DNA from: BPGL01 sp035463115
GTDB taxonomy: Bacteria; Actinomycetota; UBA4738; HRBIN12
Assembly: GCA_035463115.1 (NCBI GenBank)
Contig: DATHTO010000135.1
Coordinates: 1-64,000 of the forward strand
Reading direction: 5' to 3'
Length of the DNA: 64,000 bases
The notes under the pieces are model-generated. The model worked only from the letters and a program-made list of their open reading frames with translations, ran no database searches and had not been told where the DNA came from. Position numbers and translations under genes: made by a program. Within the stretch, counting starts at the first letter, position 1, and each line of letters begins with the position of its first letter. This document shows positions 24,989 through 33,394 of the stretch, piece by piece.

Positions 24989-26175
24989 CGGTCGGTCAAG
25001 GCGTTCGAGGGCGACAGGACGATGCAGTCCCAGCCCGCGCGGGCGAGGGCGAGGCGTGCCTGGGACGCCCGCCCTTCGAGGTGGGTCTGGCGATCGGCCG
25101 GCAACGACGCGGGATCGAGCGGGTAGACGAGGATCGCGAGGCGCGGACCGAAGCCGCTGCCGGCCCGCAGCAGACCCGCGAGCTCGCTCGGCGCCGGAGG
25201 GCCCGAGATGAACACGAGCGACGTATCGGCCGATGCCGCGGCGCGGAGGTTCGTGAGGGCCGGCGCGATCGTGCGGGCCTGCGAATGCGCGAGCGCCGCC
25301 AGCGCATCGAGGAACCGATCCTCGGTCACGGGACCTGGCGCGTGTTCGGCGCTCGCGAACCGCAGCTGGAAGCCGGCGCGTGCTAGCAGGACGCCGACGC
25401 TCGCCGCCGCCGACACGGCGCGCTCGAACGCCGCGCCTCGGCTCTGCCCGATCGCTGCTTGGCGCTGGTCCACGAACACCAAACCGCTCGCGCGCCGGGT
25501 GGCCTCGTCCTGGCGGATCATGAGGTCGCCCGTGCGAGCGACCGATGGCCAGTGGATCCGGCGCAGATCGTCGCCGAGGTGGTACTCACGCATCGTGTAG
25601 TACTCCTCGCCGACGCGAAGGAGCTGCCGCGCTCGCGCAGAGCCGAAGCTCGCGCCCGTCGACGCCGACGGGGTCGTTCGGAGGTCCTCGATCGCCGGCG
25701 TCACCGTGAGCTCGTCGCGTTCGTCGAGCGTGATGCGGCGTCGGGTGAGCCCGTACGCGTCGGTTGCGTCGACCGTGATCGGACCGAGGGTGTACCGGCC
25801 GCGGACCTGGGGGACGATCGCGTACGCGATGCGGCGGGTGCTCCGTCCGGGGAGGTCCGTCACGACCATCCGTGCCGGTCGGCCGAGCGTCGGCGGGAGC
25901 CGGTCCTCGACGAGCAGCACGCTGGCACCGGTGACGGAGCGGTTCACGACCTCGAGCTCGACGGCGACGCGCGCCCCAGGCTGGACGCGGCGATCCGAGA
26001 CGTGGCGGTGAAGCTCGAGCCGACGACGTCCACGTGCGGCGACGGCGAGGGCCACGACGGGAAGGGCGGCGAGTCCGAGGCCCACCACCTCGAGGCCGGG
26101 TGAACCGATGATGCGCGCCACCACCCACATCGCGAGGCCGCCCGCGGCGACGGTGATGCCCCGCGGGGTGAACAT
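24946..26175 (-). CDS. DUF58 (VWA-like) protein
   Basis: 409 residues. Two short hydrophobic helices at residues 8-22 and 30-45 anchor the protein. A beta-rich region follows, then the DUF58 signature GEEYYTMREYHLGDDLRRIHWPSVARTGDLMIRQ. The C-terminal half has a von Willebrand A-like fold, although the MIDAS motif is incomplete. DUF58 proteins regularly co-occur with MoxR ATPases and transglutaminases and are thought to be substrates or partners of the MoxR chaperone. Its ATG overlaps the moxR stop as TGATG. Confidence 0.88.
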   Translation of the reverse strand: MFTPRGITVAAGGLAMWVVARIIGSPGLEVVGLGLAALPVVALAVAARGRRRLELHRHVSDRRVQPGARVAVELEVVNRSVTGASVLLVEDRLPPTLGRPARMVVTDLPGRSTRRIAYAIVPQVRGRYTLGPITVDATDAYGLTRRRITLDERDELTVTPAIEDLRTTPSASTGASFGSARARQLLRVGEEYYTMREYHLGDDLRRIHWPSVARTGDLMIRQDEATRRASGLVFVDQRQAAIGQSRGAAFERAVSAAASVGVLLARAGFQLRFASAEHAPGPVTEDRFLDALAALAHSQARTIAPALTNLRAAASADTSLVFISGPPAPSELAGLLRAGSGFGPRLAILVYPLDPASLPADRQTHLEGRASQARLALARAGWDCIVLSPSNALTDRWHTPAPQRLASNA

Positions 26176-27149
26176 CAGGCGCTGTCCTCGAGCGGGACCG
26201 CGACGTCGTCGAGCAGCTCCCGGATCACGGTCTCGGCGGAGCGGCCCGCCATCACGGCGTCGGCGGACACGATGATCCGGTGGGCGAGCCCCGGCACGGC
26301 GAGCCCCTTCACGTCGTCGGGGACGACGTAGTCGCGTTCATCCGCCGCGGCCAGCGCGCGCGCCGCGCGCAACATCATGATCGACGCGCGCGGGCTCGCG
26401 CCGAGGTAGACGTCGGAATGGTTCCGCGTCGCCTCGACGAGCGCGACGATGTACCGCCTGATCGCGGGCGCGACGTGGACGCGGTGAGCCATCTCGATCA
26501 TCTCCGCCACGGCGCGCGCGTCGGCGACGGGTTCGAGGGCGTCGAGCGGCTGCGCGGCTCCGTGCGTGGCGAGGATCTCGGCCTCGATGTCGGCGCTCGG
26601 ATATCCGAGCGACAGGCGCAGCATGAACCGGTCGAGCTGCGCCTCGGGCAGCGGATACGTGCCCTCGTGCTCGATCGGGTTCTGCGTCGCGATCACCATG
26701 AACGGCCTGCCCAGGGGATGCGTCTCGGTGTCGACCGTGACCTGCCGTTCCTCCATGCACTCGAGGAGGGCCGACTGCGTCTTCGGCGAGGCGCGGTTGA
26801 TCTCGTCCCCGAGCACGATGTTCGCGAAGATCGCGCCGGGCTTGAACTCGAAGTCGTGCTGTTCCTGGTTGAACACGTTGACGCCGGTGATGTCGGTCGG
26901 CAGCAGGTCGGGCGTGAACTGGATCCGGCGGAACGAGCAGTCGATCGAGCGCGCGATCGCCTTGGCGAGCATCGTCTTGCCGACGCCCGGCACGTCCTCG
27001 ATCAACAGATGCCCTTCGCCGACCAGTCCGACGAGCGCCAATCGGATCTCGGCGTGCTTGCCCCGCACGGCGGTCTCGACGTTGCGTTCGATGTCGCGGA
27101 AACGAGCCGCGAAGCGACCCCAGTCCGGCGACCGTTCGCGGAGCTCCAC
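26175..27149 (-). CDS. MoxR-type AAA+ ATPase
   Basis: 324 residues from GTG 27149, preferred because GAGGAGG lies 7 nt before it; a GTG at 27158 is too close to that ribosome site. AAA+ features: Walker A EDVPGVGKTMLAKA, sensor and loop region RIQFTPDLLPTDITG, Walker B IVLGDEINRASPKTQ, sensor 1 ATQNPIEHEGTYPLPEAQLDRF. A C-terminal lid carries the GASPRA pattern. MoxR ATPases act as chaperones for metal-containing or VWA-domain proteins. First gene of the operon. A -10-like TAAGAT lies at 27174-27179 on the minus strand. Confidence 0.9.
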   Translation of the reverse strand: MELRERSPDWGRFAARFRDIERNVETAVRGKHAEIRLALVGLVGEGHLLIEDVPGVGKTMLAKAIARSIDCSFRRIQFTPDLLPTDITGVNVFNQEQHDFEFKPGAIFANIVLGDEINRASPKTQSALLECMEERQVTVDTETHPLGRPFMVIATQNPIEHEGTYPLPEAQLDRFMLRLSLGYPSADIEAEILATHGAAQPLDALEPVADARAVAEMIEMAHRVHVAPAIRRYIVALVEATRNHSDVYLGASPRASIMMLRAARALAAADERDYVVPDDVKGLAVPGLAHRIIVSADAVMAGRSAETVIRELLDDVAVPLEDSA

Positions 27150-27463
27150 AGGGGCCACCTCCTCGGTCCGCCCATCTTACGGCTGACCGCGGAGAACGGT
27201 TCACGACCAGCACGTCGGGAGCTGCGGCGACCGTGGGGGGAAGAGGACCGGCCCGGTCCGCCGACACCTCGCGCGGCCCCTGTTCGCAACTCCAGGCATC
27301 GCGCCGGACCGGCCCTCACCCGGCCGCAAGATTACACCGATGTGATCCCCGCGGGGAGGCGCCGGCCGACACCCGCGAGCGTCGGTGCGTCACGCGAACA
27401 GACGTGCCGACGACGCCGTTCCGGGGCCGGTCGTTGGGAGCCCGACGGCTACACTCATGCGTC
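27150..27463. other. Gene-free interval between moxR and the HNH gene
   Basis: 314 nt holding the minus-strand TAAGAT box for moxR (27174-27179), a 16-bp imperfect palindrome ATTACACCGATGTGAT (27331-27346) and the TACACT box of the HNH gene (27450-27455). No coding or RNA gene is evident. Confidence 0.6.
27450..27455 (+). promoter_or_regulatory. -10 box TACACT for the HNH gene
   Basis: TACACT ends 8 nt before the ATG at 27464 with no ribosome site between, matching the leaderless form seen at other genes. Confidence 0.45.
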
Positions 27464-27946
27464 ATGGGACGGGCCCTCGTCCTCAACGCGACGGACGCGC
27501 CACTGGCGGTGGTGCCCGCGCGCCGCGCCGTCGTGCTCGTGCTCAAGGAGAAGGCGGAGGTCGTCGCGTCGAACGGCGCGATCTTCCGATCGGCGTACGT
27601 GACGATGGAGGCGCCGTCGGTCGTCCGACTCCGGCGTTTCGTCCACGTGCCGTTCCGACCGCACGCGCCGCTCACGCGTCGCGCGGTGTTCGCACGCGAC
27701 GACTGGCGGTGTCAGTACTGCGGCCATCCCGCCGAGAACCTCGACCACGTCGTGCCGAGATCGCGCGGCGGTCGCCACGTCTGGGAGAACGTCGTCGCCG
27801 CGTGCCGCCGGTGCAACGCGAAGAAGATGGATCACACGGTGCAGGAGGCGGGCTTCCGGCTCGCGCGCCAACCGTTCGCTCCTTCGGACGGGTTCCGCCT
27901 CACGCTCGGGCGGCTCGAGCCCGGCTGGGACGCCTTCCTGATGTGA
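27464..27946 (+). CDS. HNH endonuclease-family protein
   Basis: 160 residues. The start MGRALVLNATDAPLAVVPARRAVVLVL and the HNH core (CQYCG, then LDHVVPRSRGG, then WENVVAACRRCNAKK) match the widespread stand-alone HNH family of actinobacteria. Two CxxC pairs bind a structural metal, and the His-Asn-His residues form the nuclease site. Its biological role is unknown. It is not linked to a restriction system here. It ends just before the dcw cluster, and its stop codon lies in a 13-bp tandem repeat. Confidence 0.88.
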   Translation: MGRALVLNATDAPLAVVPARRAVVLVLKEKAEVVASNGAIFRSAYVTMEAPSVVRLRRFVHVPFRPHAPLTRRAVFARDDWRCQYCGHPAENLDHVVPRSRGGRHVWENVVAACRRCNAKKMDHTVQEAGFRLARQPFAPSDGFRLTLGRLEPGWDAFLM

Positions 27947-27983
27947 CGGCCTGATCCGACGGCCTGATCCGACGCCGTGATCT
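27945..27983 (+). repeat. Three tandem 13-bp repeats
   Basis: GACGGCCTGATCC is repeated twice perfectly, then as GACGCCGTGATCT. The first copy begins within the HNH stop codon. The rest of the gap up to the mraZ promoter shows nothing else. Confidence 0.75.
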
Positions 27984-28114
27984 GACCGACGCGCTGGCGG
28001 CCCTGGCAGCGCGGCTTCTCGATGCCTCGCGATGCGCGTCGCCCCGCCTGGGTCCGCGGGGCTCCTGCCTGCTGCCTCGCCCGGACCGCCGCGCTCGTTT
28101 CCCTGCCTCCAGCG

Positions 28115-28160
28115 TTGACGTGGTGGAGGATTGGTGGCATAAACGTGGGGCTCCGTGGAG
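28115..28160 (+). promoter_or_regulatory. dcw promoter with MraZ-type operator
   Basis: TTGACG (28115-28120), a 17-nt spacer and CATAAA (28138-28143) form the promoter. Four GTGG boxes overlap it: GTGGAG 28123, GTGGCA 28134, GTGGGG 28145 and GTGGAG 28155, spaced 11, 11 and 10 nt. MraZ proteins bind three or four such repeats with about 10-bp period and repress their own cluster. Confidence 0.8.
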
Positions 28161-28175
28161 GAAAGGGGAGGACGC

Positions 28176-28610
28176 GTGGCCGAGCTGCTCGGCGCGCACG
28201 CCTATCAGCTCGACCCGAAGGGGCGGCTGTCGCTGCCCGCGAGGTTCCGTGAGGCCTTCGCCGACGGCTGCTGGCTGACGATCGGCCAGGACCGCTGTCT
28301 CTTCGCCTTCCCCAGGGCCGAGTGGGAACGACGCGCCGGTGAGGTCGCGGCGTCCCCTCTTTCCGACGCGGACGGGCGCGCCTACCAGCGCCTGTTCTTC
28401 GGGAACTCCGAGGAAGCGAAGGTGGACGGTCAGGGCCGATTGACGGTGCCGGGGCGCCTGCGAGAGGTCGTCGGCATCGGCAAGGAGGTCGTGGTCGTGG
28501 GCGTCTACGACCGGATGGAGATCTGGGACAAGGCGACGTACGGGCGCTACGAGCAGGCGTACGCGGGCGCGTACGCGAACGGAAGCCTCGAGCCTCGCGC
28601 TCGTCCGTAA
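28176..28610 (+). CDS. mraZ: Transcriptional regulator MraZ
   Basis: 144 residues from GTG 28176, chosen because GGGGAGGA ends just upstream; an earlier GTG at 28155 is part of the operator. It has two SpoVT/AbrB-like domains, each with the family motif: YQLDPKGRLSLPARFRE near residue 10 and AKVDGQGRLTVPGRLRE near residue 83. MraZ forms a ring and binds the GTGG repeats in its own promoter. First gene of the dcw cluster. Confidence 0.93.
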   Translation: MAELLGAHAYQLDPKGRLSLPARFREAFADGCWLTIGQDRCLFAFPRAEWERRAGEVAASPLSDADGRAYQRLFFGNSEEAKVDGQGRLTVPGRLREVVGIGKEVVVVGVYDRMEIWDKATYGRYEQAYAGAYANGSLEPRARP

Positions 28611-28635
28611 GGACGTCGCCCAGGGGGGAGCCGCG

Positions 28636-28652
28636 CCCGTCCGTCGGACGGG
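28636..28652 (+). terminator. Hairpin between mraZ and the microprotein gene
   Basis: CCCGTCC (28636-28642) and GGACGGG (28646-28652) form a perfect 7-bp stem with a 3-nt loop, without a U-tract. It may attenuate read-through from mraZ into the cluster, or stabilise the mRNA end. Confidence 0.4.
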
Positions 28653-28676
28653 ATCGGTCCGGGAAGGAAGGACCAC

Positions 28677-28799
28677 GTGAACGACGACCGCCGGAAGCTC
28701 GCCGCCGAAGTGCGGCAGAGCCTGTCACTGATCGGCATGACGATCCTGACGCTCAGCGTTTCGATCGCGTTCGGCCTCATGGTCGGCCAGCTCGGGTGA
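28677..28799 (+). CDS. 40-residue single-pass membrane microprotein in the dcw cluster
   Basis: GTG 28677 is preceded by GGAAGGAAGGA (28662-28672). The frame runs 40 codons to TGA 28797-28799, which overlaps the rsmH GTG as GTGA. The peptide has a charged, cytoplasm-type N-terminus (NDDRRKLAAEVRQ) and one hydrophobic helix of about 22 residues (LSLIGMTILTLSVSIAFGLMVG), so it should be an N-in, C-out membrane protein. A strong ribosome site, translational coupling and the membrane segment argue that it is a real gene. I do not recognise a family. Its position suggests a role in division or wall synthesis, as a small membrane partner. Confidence 0.7.
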   Translation: MNDDRRKLAAEVRQSLSLIGMTILTLSVSIAFGLMVGQLG

Positions 28800-29716
28800 C
28801 CGACGGTCGTGCCGATCGCGAGGGCGGCGCCTCGGCCGGGGGGGATCCAGGCGGCTCGGGAGCGGGCCGGCACGATCCCGTCCTCGTGGACGAGGTCGTG
28901 CGACTGCTCGCCGGGCGACGCGCCGTGGTCGACGTGACCGTCGGCGCCGGCGGACACGCCGAGGCGCTGCTCGACGCCGGCGTCGAGCGCGTGGTCGGTC
29001 TCGACCGCGATCCCGAGGCGATCGACCTCGCGCGGGAGCGCTTGGCGGCGAGAGGTGAGCGGTTCCGCGCGGTGCCTGGGGTGTTCTCCGAGCTCGATCT
29101 CGCTCTCGACGCACCCGTGGACGGGGTGCTCTACGACCTCGGCGTCTCGTCGATGCAGCTCGACCGTCCGGAGCGGGGGTTCTCGTACCGGCGCGACGCC
29201 CCGCTCGACATGCGGATGGGTCCGGGGGCCGACGAGGAGGGTCCCACCGCGGCCGATCTCGTGAACACGCTCTCGGAACGCGAGCTCGCCGACGTGATCT
29301 TCCGGTTCGGCGAGGAACATCGGTCGCGGCGCGTGGCCGCCGCGATCGTCCGGAACCGACCGATCACGACGACCGACCAGCTGGCGGGCATCGTCGTGAG
29401 CGCCGTGGGACGGCGTCCGGGGGGCCCCCACCCCGCGCGCCGCACGTTCCAGGCGCTCCGGATCGCGGTCAACCGGGAGCTCGAGGAGCTCGCCGCCTCC
29501 CTGCCTCAGGCGGTTGCGCTCCTCGGCCCCGGTGGCCGCGTCGTCGTGATCGCCTACCACTCGTTGGAGGACGGCATCGTGAAGCGCGCGTTCCGCGACG
29601 ACGACCGGCTCGAGATCCTCACGAAGAAGCCGGTCGTGCCGGCAGCGGCCGAGGTCGAACGGAACCCCCGCGCCCGCAGCGCGACGCTCCGGGCCGCGGA
29701 GCGGAAGGCCGCATGA
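28796..29716 (+). CDS. rsmH: 16S rRNA (cytosine1402-N4)-methyltransferase
   Basis: 306 residues from GTG 28796, coupled to the microprotein. It methylates N4 of C1402 in 16S rRNA using SAM. Motifs: HDPVLVDEVV start, VDVTVGAGGHAEALLD (SAM loop), GLDRDPEAI, DGVLYDLGVSSMQLD, RGFSYRRDAPLDMRM, ARRTFQALRIAVNREL, and VIAYHSLEDGIVKRAF. The standard insertion domain is present. The first 25 residues are Gly- and Asp-rich and poorly conserved. Confidence 0.95.
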   Translation: MTDGRADREGGASAGGDPGGSGAGRHDPVLVDEVVRLLAGRRAVVDVTVGAGGHAEALLDAGVERVVGLDRDPEAIDLARERLAARGERFRAVPGVFSELDLALDAPVDGVLYDLGVSSMQLDRPERGFSYRRDAPLDMRMGPGADEEGPTAADLVNTLSERELADVIFRFGEEHRSRRVAAAIVRNRPITTTDQLAGIVVSAVGRRPGGPHPARRTFQALRIAVNRELEELAASLPQAVALLGPGGRVVVIAYHSLEDGIVKRAFRDDDRLEILTKKPVVPAAAEVERNPRARSATLRAAERKAA

Positions 29717-30183
29717 GCGTTCCGGCCCGGAAGCTTCCCGCCCGCGACGTGCCGGCCCGCGACGTGCCGGCGCGTCGTCGCGTCACGACGGCGCCTGCCG
29801 CGCCGCCGCGTCGAGCTCGCACGCCGGTGCGGCGCACGGCGCGTCGGTTCCACGCCACCTTCTGGGCGATGACCGCCGCGATCGTGACGACGATCGTCGT
29901 GGCGCTCGTCTCGGTGTCGGCCCTCGTCGTCGAGACGGGGTTCGGCATCGACCGCACGGAGGCCCGCATCGCCGATCTGCTCGAGGAGGGCGAACGCCTG
30001 CGTCGCGACGCCGCCATGATGTCGGCGCCGGGGCGGATCGCCACGTGGGCGAGGCGATCGGGCCTCGAGATGCCCGAGGCGCCGGTCGTGGTGCTGCGTG
30101 TTCCGGGCAGCGCGCCGGAGACGGCGGACGTGCTCGCCGACGAGGAGGCGGCGGACGCGGGCTCGGTCGGGGAGGAGACGTGA
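29713..30183 (+). CDS. ftsL: FtsL-like cell-division membrane protein
   Basis: 156 residues, overlapping rsmH (ATGA) and ftsI (GTGA). It has a basic, Arg/Pro/Ala-rich cytoplasmic tail of about 45 residues, one TM helix (about 50-74), a short coiled-coil-like stretch (TEARIADLLEEGERLRRDAAMM) and an acidic C-terminus. Sequence identity to FtsL is low, as usual. The call rests on topology and position between rsmH and ftsI. The tail includes a duplicated RDVPA unit from two perfect 15-bp repeats near 29748-29778. Confidence 0.75.
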   Translation: MSVPARKLPARDVPARDVPARRRVTTAPAAPPRRARTPVRRTARRFHATFWAMTAAIVTTIVVALVSVSALVVETGFGIDRTEARIADLLEEGERLRRDAAMMSAPGRIATWARRSGLEMPEAPVVVLRVPGSAPETADVLADEEAADAGSVGEET

Positions 30184-31895
30184 ACCGCCCGCCCGCCCAC
30201 CGGCTGGTGGTCCTGTTCACGCTGCTCGTCGTCGCCCTCGTCGGCGTCGTCGCCCGTCTCGGGGTCCTGCAGGTGCGCCAGGCCGGCGCGTACGTCGAGC
30301 TCGGGTGGGAGCAGCGCGTCCGCACCGTCACCCTCGCGGCCGACCGCGGCGAGATCGTCGACCGGAAGGGCGACGCCCTCGCCCTGTCCCTCGACGCCCG
30401 CGACGTCTACGCCGACCCCCGGTACGTCGACGACGTCGCAGGCGAGGCCGCGACGATCGCCGACGTGCTCGGCTGGGATCGGACCGACGAGCGGGAGCTG
30501 CGCGCACGCCTGCGTTCCGACGGCAGTTTCGTCTACGTGGCGCGACGGGTCGACCGTGAGGTCGCCGATGCGCTCGCGGCCGAGGAGCTCGCCGGCATCG
30601 GGTTCCTGCCCTCGTCGAAGCGCTACTACCCGGCGGGACCCCTCGCGTCGCAGGTGCTCGGGTTCACCGACGTCGACGGCCTCGGGATCGCGGGGCTCGA
30701 GAAGCAGTACGAGGCCGTGCTGGCCGGCGTGCCGGGCGAGCGCACGTCGGAACTCTCACCCCTCGGCCAGGTGATCCCCGGCGGACTCGACGTGGTCGAA
30801 CCGCCGGCCGCGGGCGACGACCTGATCCTCACGATCGACCGCGAGATCCAGTTCCAGGCCCAGCAGTACCTGCGCCGCGCCGTGCAGGAGAACCGCGCGG
30901 CCGGCGGGACGATCGTCGTGCTGGATCCGCGGACCGGCGACGTCTACGCGATGGCTTCGTACCCCTGGTTCGATCCGAACCGGTTCGGCGAAGCCGATCC
31001 CGCGACGTTCCGCAACCGTGCGGTGACGGACCTGTGGGAACCGGGATCCGTGAACAAGGTGATCACCGCCGCCGCGGCGCTCGAGAGCGACGCGGTGGCG
31101 CCCGACGACGTGTTCGCGGTGCCCGCGACGCGAGAGATCGACGGCTACACGATCCACGACTCGCACGCCCACGCCGTCACGAGGATGACCCTCGCCGACA
31201 TCATCGCCGAGTCGAGCAACATCGGGACCAGCCTCGTGGCCGACGAGGTCGGGACCGAGGGCATGGCGAGCTTCATCTCGCGGTTCGGGTTCGGCCGGCC
31301 CACGGGGGTCGGGTTCCCCGGCGAGCAGCGAGGACTGATGCCGTCGACGTCGGGATGGACCGACGTCACGCGCGCGACGGTGTCGTTCGGCTCGGGCGTC
31401 GCGGTCACGCCGCTGCAGATGGCCTCGGTCTACGCGACGATCGCGAACGACGGCACGTGGGTGCAGCCACGCCTGGTCCGCGGAACGAGGGACGCCGACG
31501 GCACGGTGCGGTCGGCCGATGCCGCCGCGGCGAGACGGGTGATCCACCGGACGACCGCCGACGCGGTCACGCAGATGCTCGCCTACGCCGTGGCCGACGG
31601 AACCGGCGCCGCCGCGCGCATCCCGGGCTATCAGGTGGCCGGCAAGACCGGGACCGCGAAGAAGCTCGAGGACGGCCGGTACGTGCGCCGGTACGTCGCC
31701 TCGTTCATCGGGTTCCTGCCCGCGTCGGACCCGCAGGTCGTCGTCGCCGCGGTGCTGGACGAACCCGCCACCGTGTACGGCGGCGTGGCGGCAGCCCCGC
31801 TGTTCCAGGACGTCGCGCGCTACGCGATCCGCCGCCTCGAGATCGAACCGGCGCCTGCGGTACCGCTGCCGCGACACGCGTTGCTCCTCCCATGA
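30180..31895 (+). CDS. ftsI: Septal peptidoglycan transpeptidase (class B PBP)
   Basis: 571 residues from GTG 30180, overlapping ftsL by 4 nt. One N-terminal TM helix (residues 8-28) is followed by the PBP dimerisation domain (RGEIVDRKGDALALS). The transpeptidase domain has active-site S290 in EPGSVNK, SSN at 345-347 and KTG at 489-491. It cross-links septal peptidoglycan together with FtsW. There is no C-terminal PASTA domain. The SxxK motif reads SVNK. Confidence 0.93.
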   Translation: MNRPPAHRLVVLFTLLVVALVGVVARLGVLQVRQAGAYVELGWEQRVRTVTLAADRGEIVDRKGDALALSLDARDVYADPRYVDDVAGEAATIADVLGWDRTDERELRARLRSDGSFVYVARRVDREVADALAAEELAGIGFLPSSKRYYPAGPLASQVLGFTDVDGLGIAGLEKQYEAVLAGVPGERTSELSPLGQVIPGGLDVVEPPAAGDDLILTIDREIQFQAQQYLRRAVQENRAAGGTIVVLDPRTGDVYAMASYPWFDPNRFGEADPATFRNRAVTDLWEPGSVNKVITAAAALESDAVAPDDVFAVPATREIDGYTIHDSHAHAVTRMTLADIIAESSNIGTSLVADEVGTEGMASFISRFGFGRPTGVGFPGEQRGLMPSTSGWTDVTRATVSFGSGVAVTPLQMASVYATIANDGTWVQPRLVRGTRDADGTVRSADAAAARRVIHRTTADAVTQMLAYAVADGTGAAARIPGYQVAGKTGTAKKLEDGRYVRRYVASFIGFLPASDPQVVVAAVLDEPATVYGGVAAAPLFQDVARYAIRRLEIEPAPAVPLPRHALLLP

Positions 31896-33394
31896 TCGCG
31901 CGGAAGGCGCGTGTAGGCTCGAGCCCGGTGGTCCGGTCCTTCCCCCCCGTGCCCCTCACGTCGGTCGCGCGCGCGGCCGGCGCCGACGTCATCGGTGACG
32001 CGTCCGCCACCTCTGTCGTCGACGTGGCGCTCGACGACCGCGAGGTGACGCCGGGCTCGTTGTTCTGCTGCGTCGTCGGCGCGCGCGTCGACGGCCACGA
32101 TCACGCCGCCGCGGCGGTCGACCGGGGTGCGGCCGCGCTCCTCGCCGAACGGCCCGTGGCGGTCGCCGTCCCGCAGCTGGTGGTTCCGTCGGTCCGCGCG
32201 GCGATGGGACCCGCCGCGGCCGAGGTCTTCGGTCACCCCGCTCGGTCGATGACGATCGTGGGCGTCACCGGAACGAACGGGAAGACGACGGTGACGTACC
32301 TGCTCGATGCGATCTTCCGTCACGCCGGGCACCGCTCGGGTGTGATCGGGACCACGGGCGCTCGCGTCGACGGCGACGCCGTCGCGCTCGCGCACACGAC
32401 CCCGGAAGCCCCCGATCTCCACCGTCTCCTCGCGCGGATGCGCGACGCGGGCGTGGATGCCGTCGCGATGGAGGTCTCGAGCCACGCGCTCGCGCAGCAT
32501 CGCGTCGGGGGCCTCGTCGCAGACGTCGCCGTCTTCACCAACCTGTCGCAGGACCATCTCGACTTCCACCCGACGATGGACGCGTACTTCGACGCCAAAG
32601 CGACGCTCTTCACGCCCGACGCCGCGCGCCGAGGGGTCGTCGCCGTCGACGCCGCGTGGGGGCGGGCGCTGGCCGAGCGGGCGGCGATCCCCGGGACGAC
32701 GATCGGCGTCGACGTCGACGCCGAGGTCCGCGCCCACGCCGTCGTCGCCGACGCGTCGGGGATCGCGTTCCGCGTCGAGGGCGTCGACGTCCACGCGCCG
32801 CTCCTCGGCCGGTTCAACGTCGCGAACGCGCTCGCGGCCATCGTCGCGGCACGGGAGACGGGCATCGAGCCGACCGTCGCGGCCGACGCGCTCGCGACCG
32901 TGGCGGGCGTGCCGGGACGGATGGAACCGGTGCGCGCGGGCCAGCGGTTCCTGGTGATGGTGGACTACGCGCACACGCCGGATAGCATCCTCGGCGTGCT
33001 CCGGGCCGCGCGCCCGCTCACGACGGGGCGGGTGATCATCGTCTTCGGTTGCGGAGGTGACCGCGACCGTGCGAAGCGTCCGGCGATGGGGCGCGTCGCG
33101 ACCGCCCATGCCGACCTGGCGGTGCTGACCAGCGACAACCCGCGGTCGGAGGATCCGCTCGCGATCCTGGCGGCGGTGGAGGCAGGGGCGCGTGCGGGCG
33201 GCGGACGATACGTCGTCGAACCTGACCGCCGGCTCGCGATCCGTCGGGCCCTCGCCGACGCCGATGACGACGACGTCGTCGTGATCGCCGGGAAGGGCCA
33301 CGAGACGCACCAGGAGATCGACGGAACGGCGCGTCCGTTCGATGACCGTGTCGTCGCGCGCGAGGAGCTCCTCGCGCTGGGATCGGGCGCATGA
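31892..33394 (+). CDS. murE: UDP-MurNAc-tripeptide synthetase, meso-DAP type
   Basis: 500 residues from ATG 31892, which overlaps the ftsI stop (ATGA). An alternative GTG at 31928 lies 8 nt after a TAGGCT box, giving 488 residues, closer to usual length. The Mur ligase centre has GVTGTNGKTTVTYLLD, the carbamylated Lys region, and the C-terminal TSDNPRSEDP motif (D415 from the ATG). The DNPR motif selects meso-diaminopimelate, so the wall is of the A1-gamma kind. Adds the third residue to UDP-MurNAc-dipeptide in the cytoplasm. Confidence 0.93.
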   Translation: MIARKARVGSSPVVRSFPPVPLTSVARAAGADVIGDASATSVVDVALDDREVTPGSLFCCVVGARVDGHDHAAAAVDRGAAALLAERPVAVAVPQLVVPSVRAAMGPAAAEVFGHPARSMTIVGVTGTNGKTTVTYLLDAIFRHAGHRSGVIGTTGARVDGDAVALAHTTPEAPDLHRLLARMRDAGVDAVAMEVSSHALAQHRVGGLVADVAVFTNLSQDHLDFHPTMDAYFDAKATLFTPDAARRGVVAVDAAWGRALAERAAIPGTTIGVDVDAEVRAHAVVADASGIAFRVEGVDVHAPLLGRFNVANALAAIVAARETGIEPTVAADALATVAGVPGRMEPVRAGQRFLVMVDYAHTPDSILGVLRAARPLTTGRVIIVFGCGGDRDRAKRPAMGRVATAHADLAVLTSDNPRSEDPLAILAAVEAGARAGGGRYVVEPDRRLAIRRALADADDDDVVVIAGKGHETHQEIDGTARPFDDRVVAREELLALGSGA

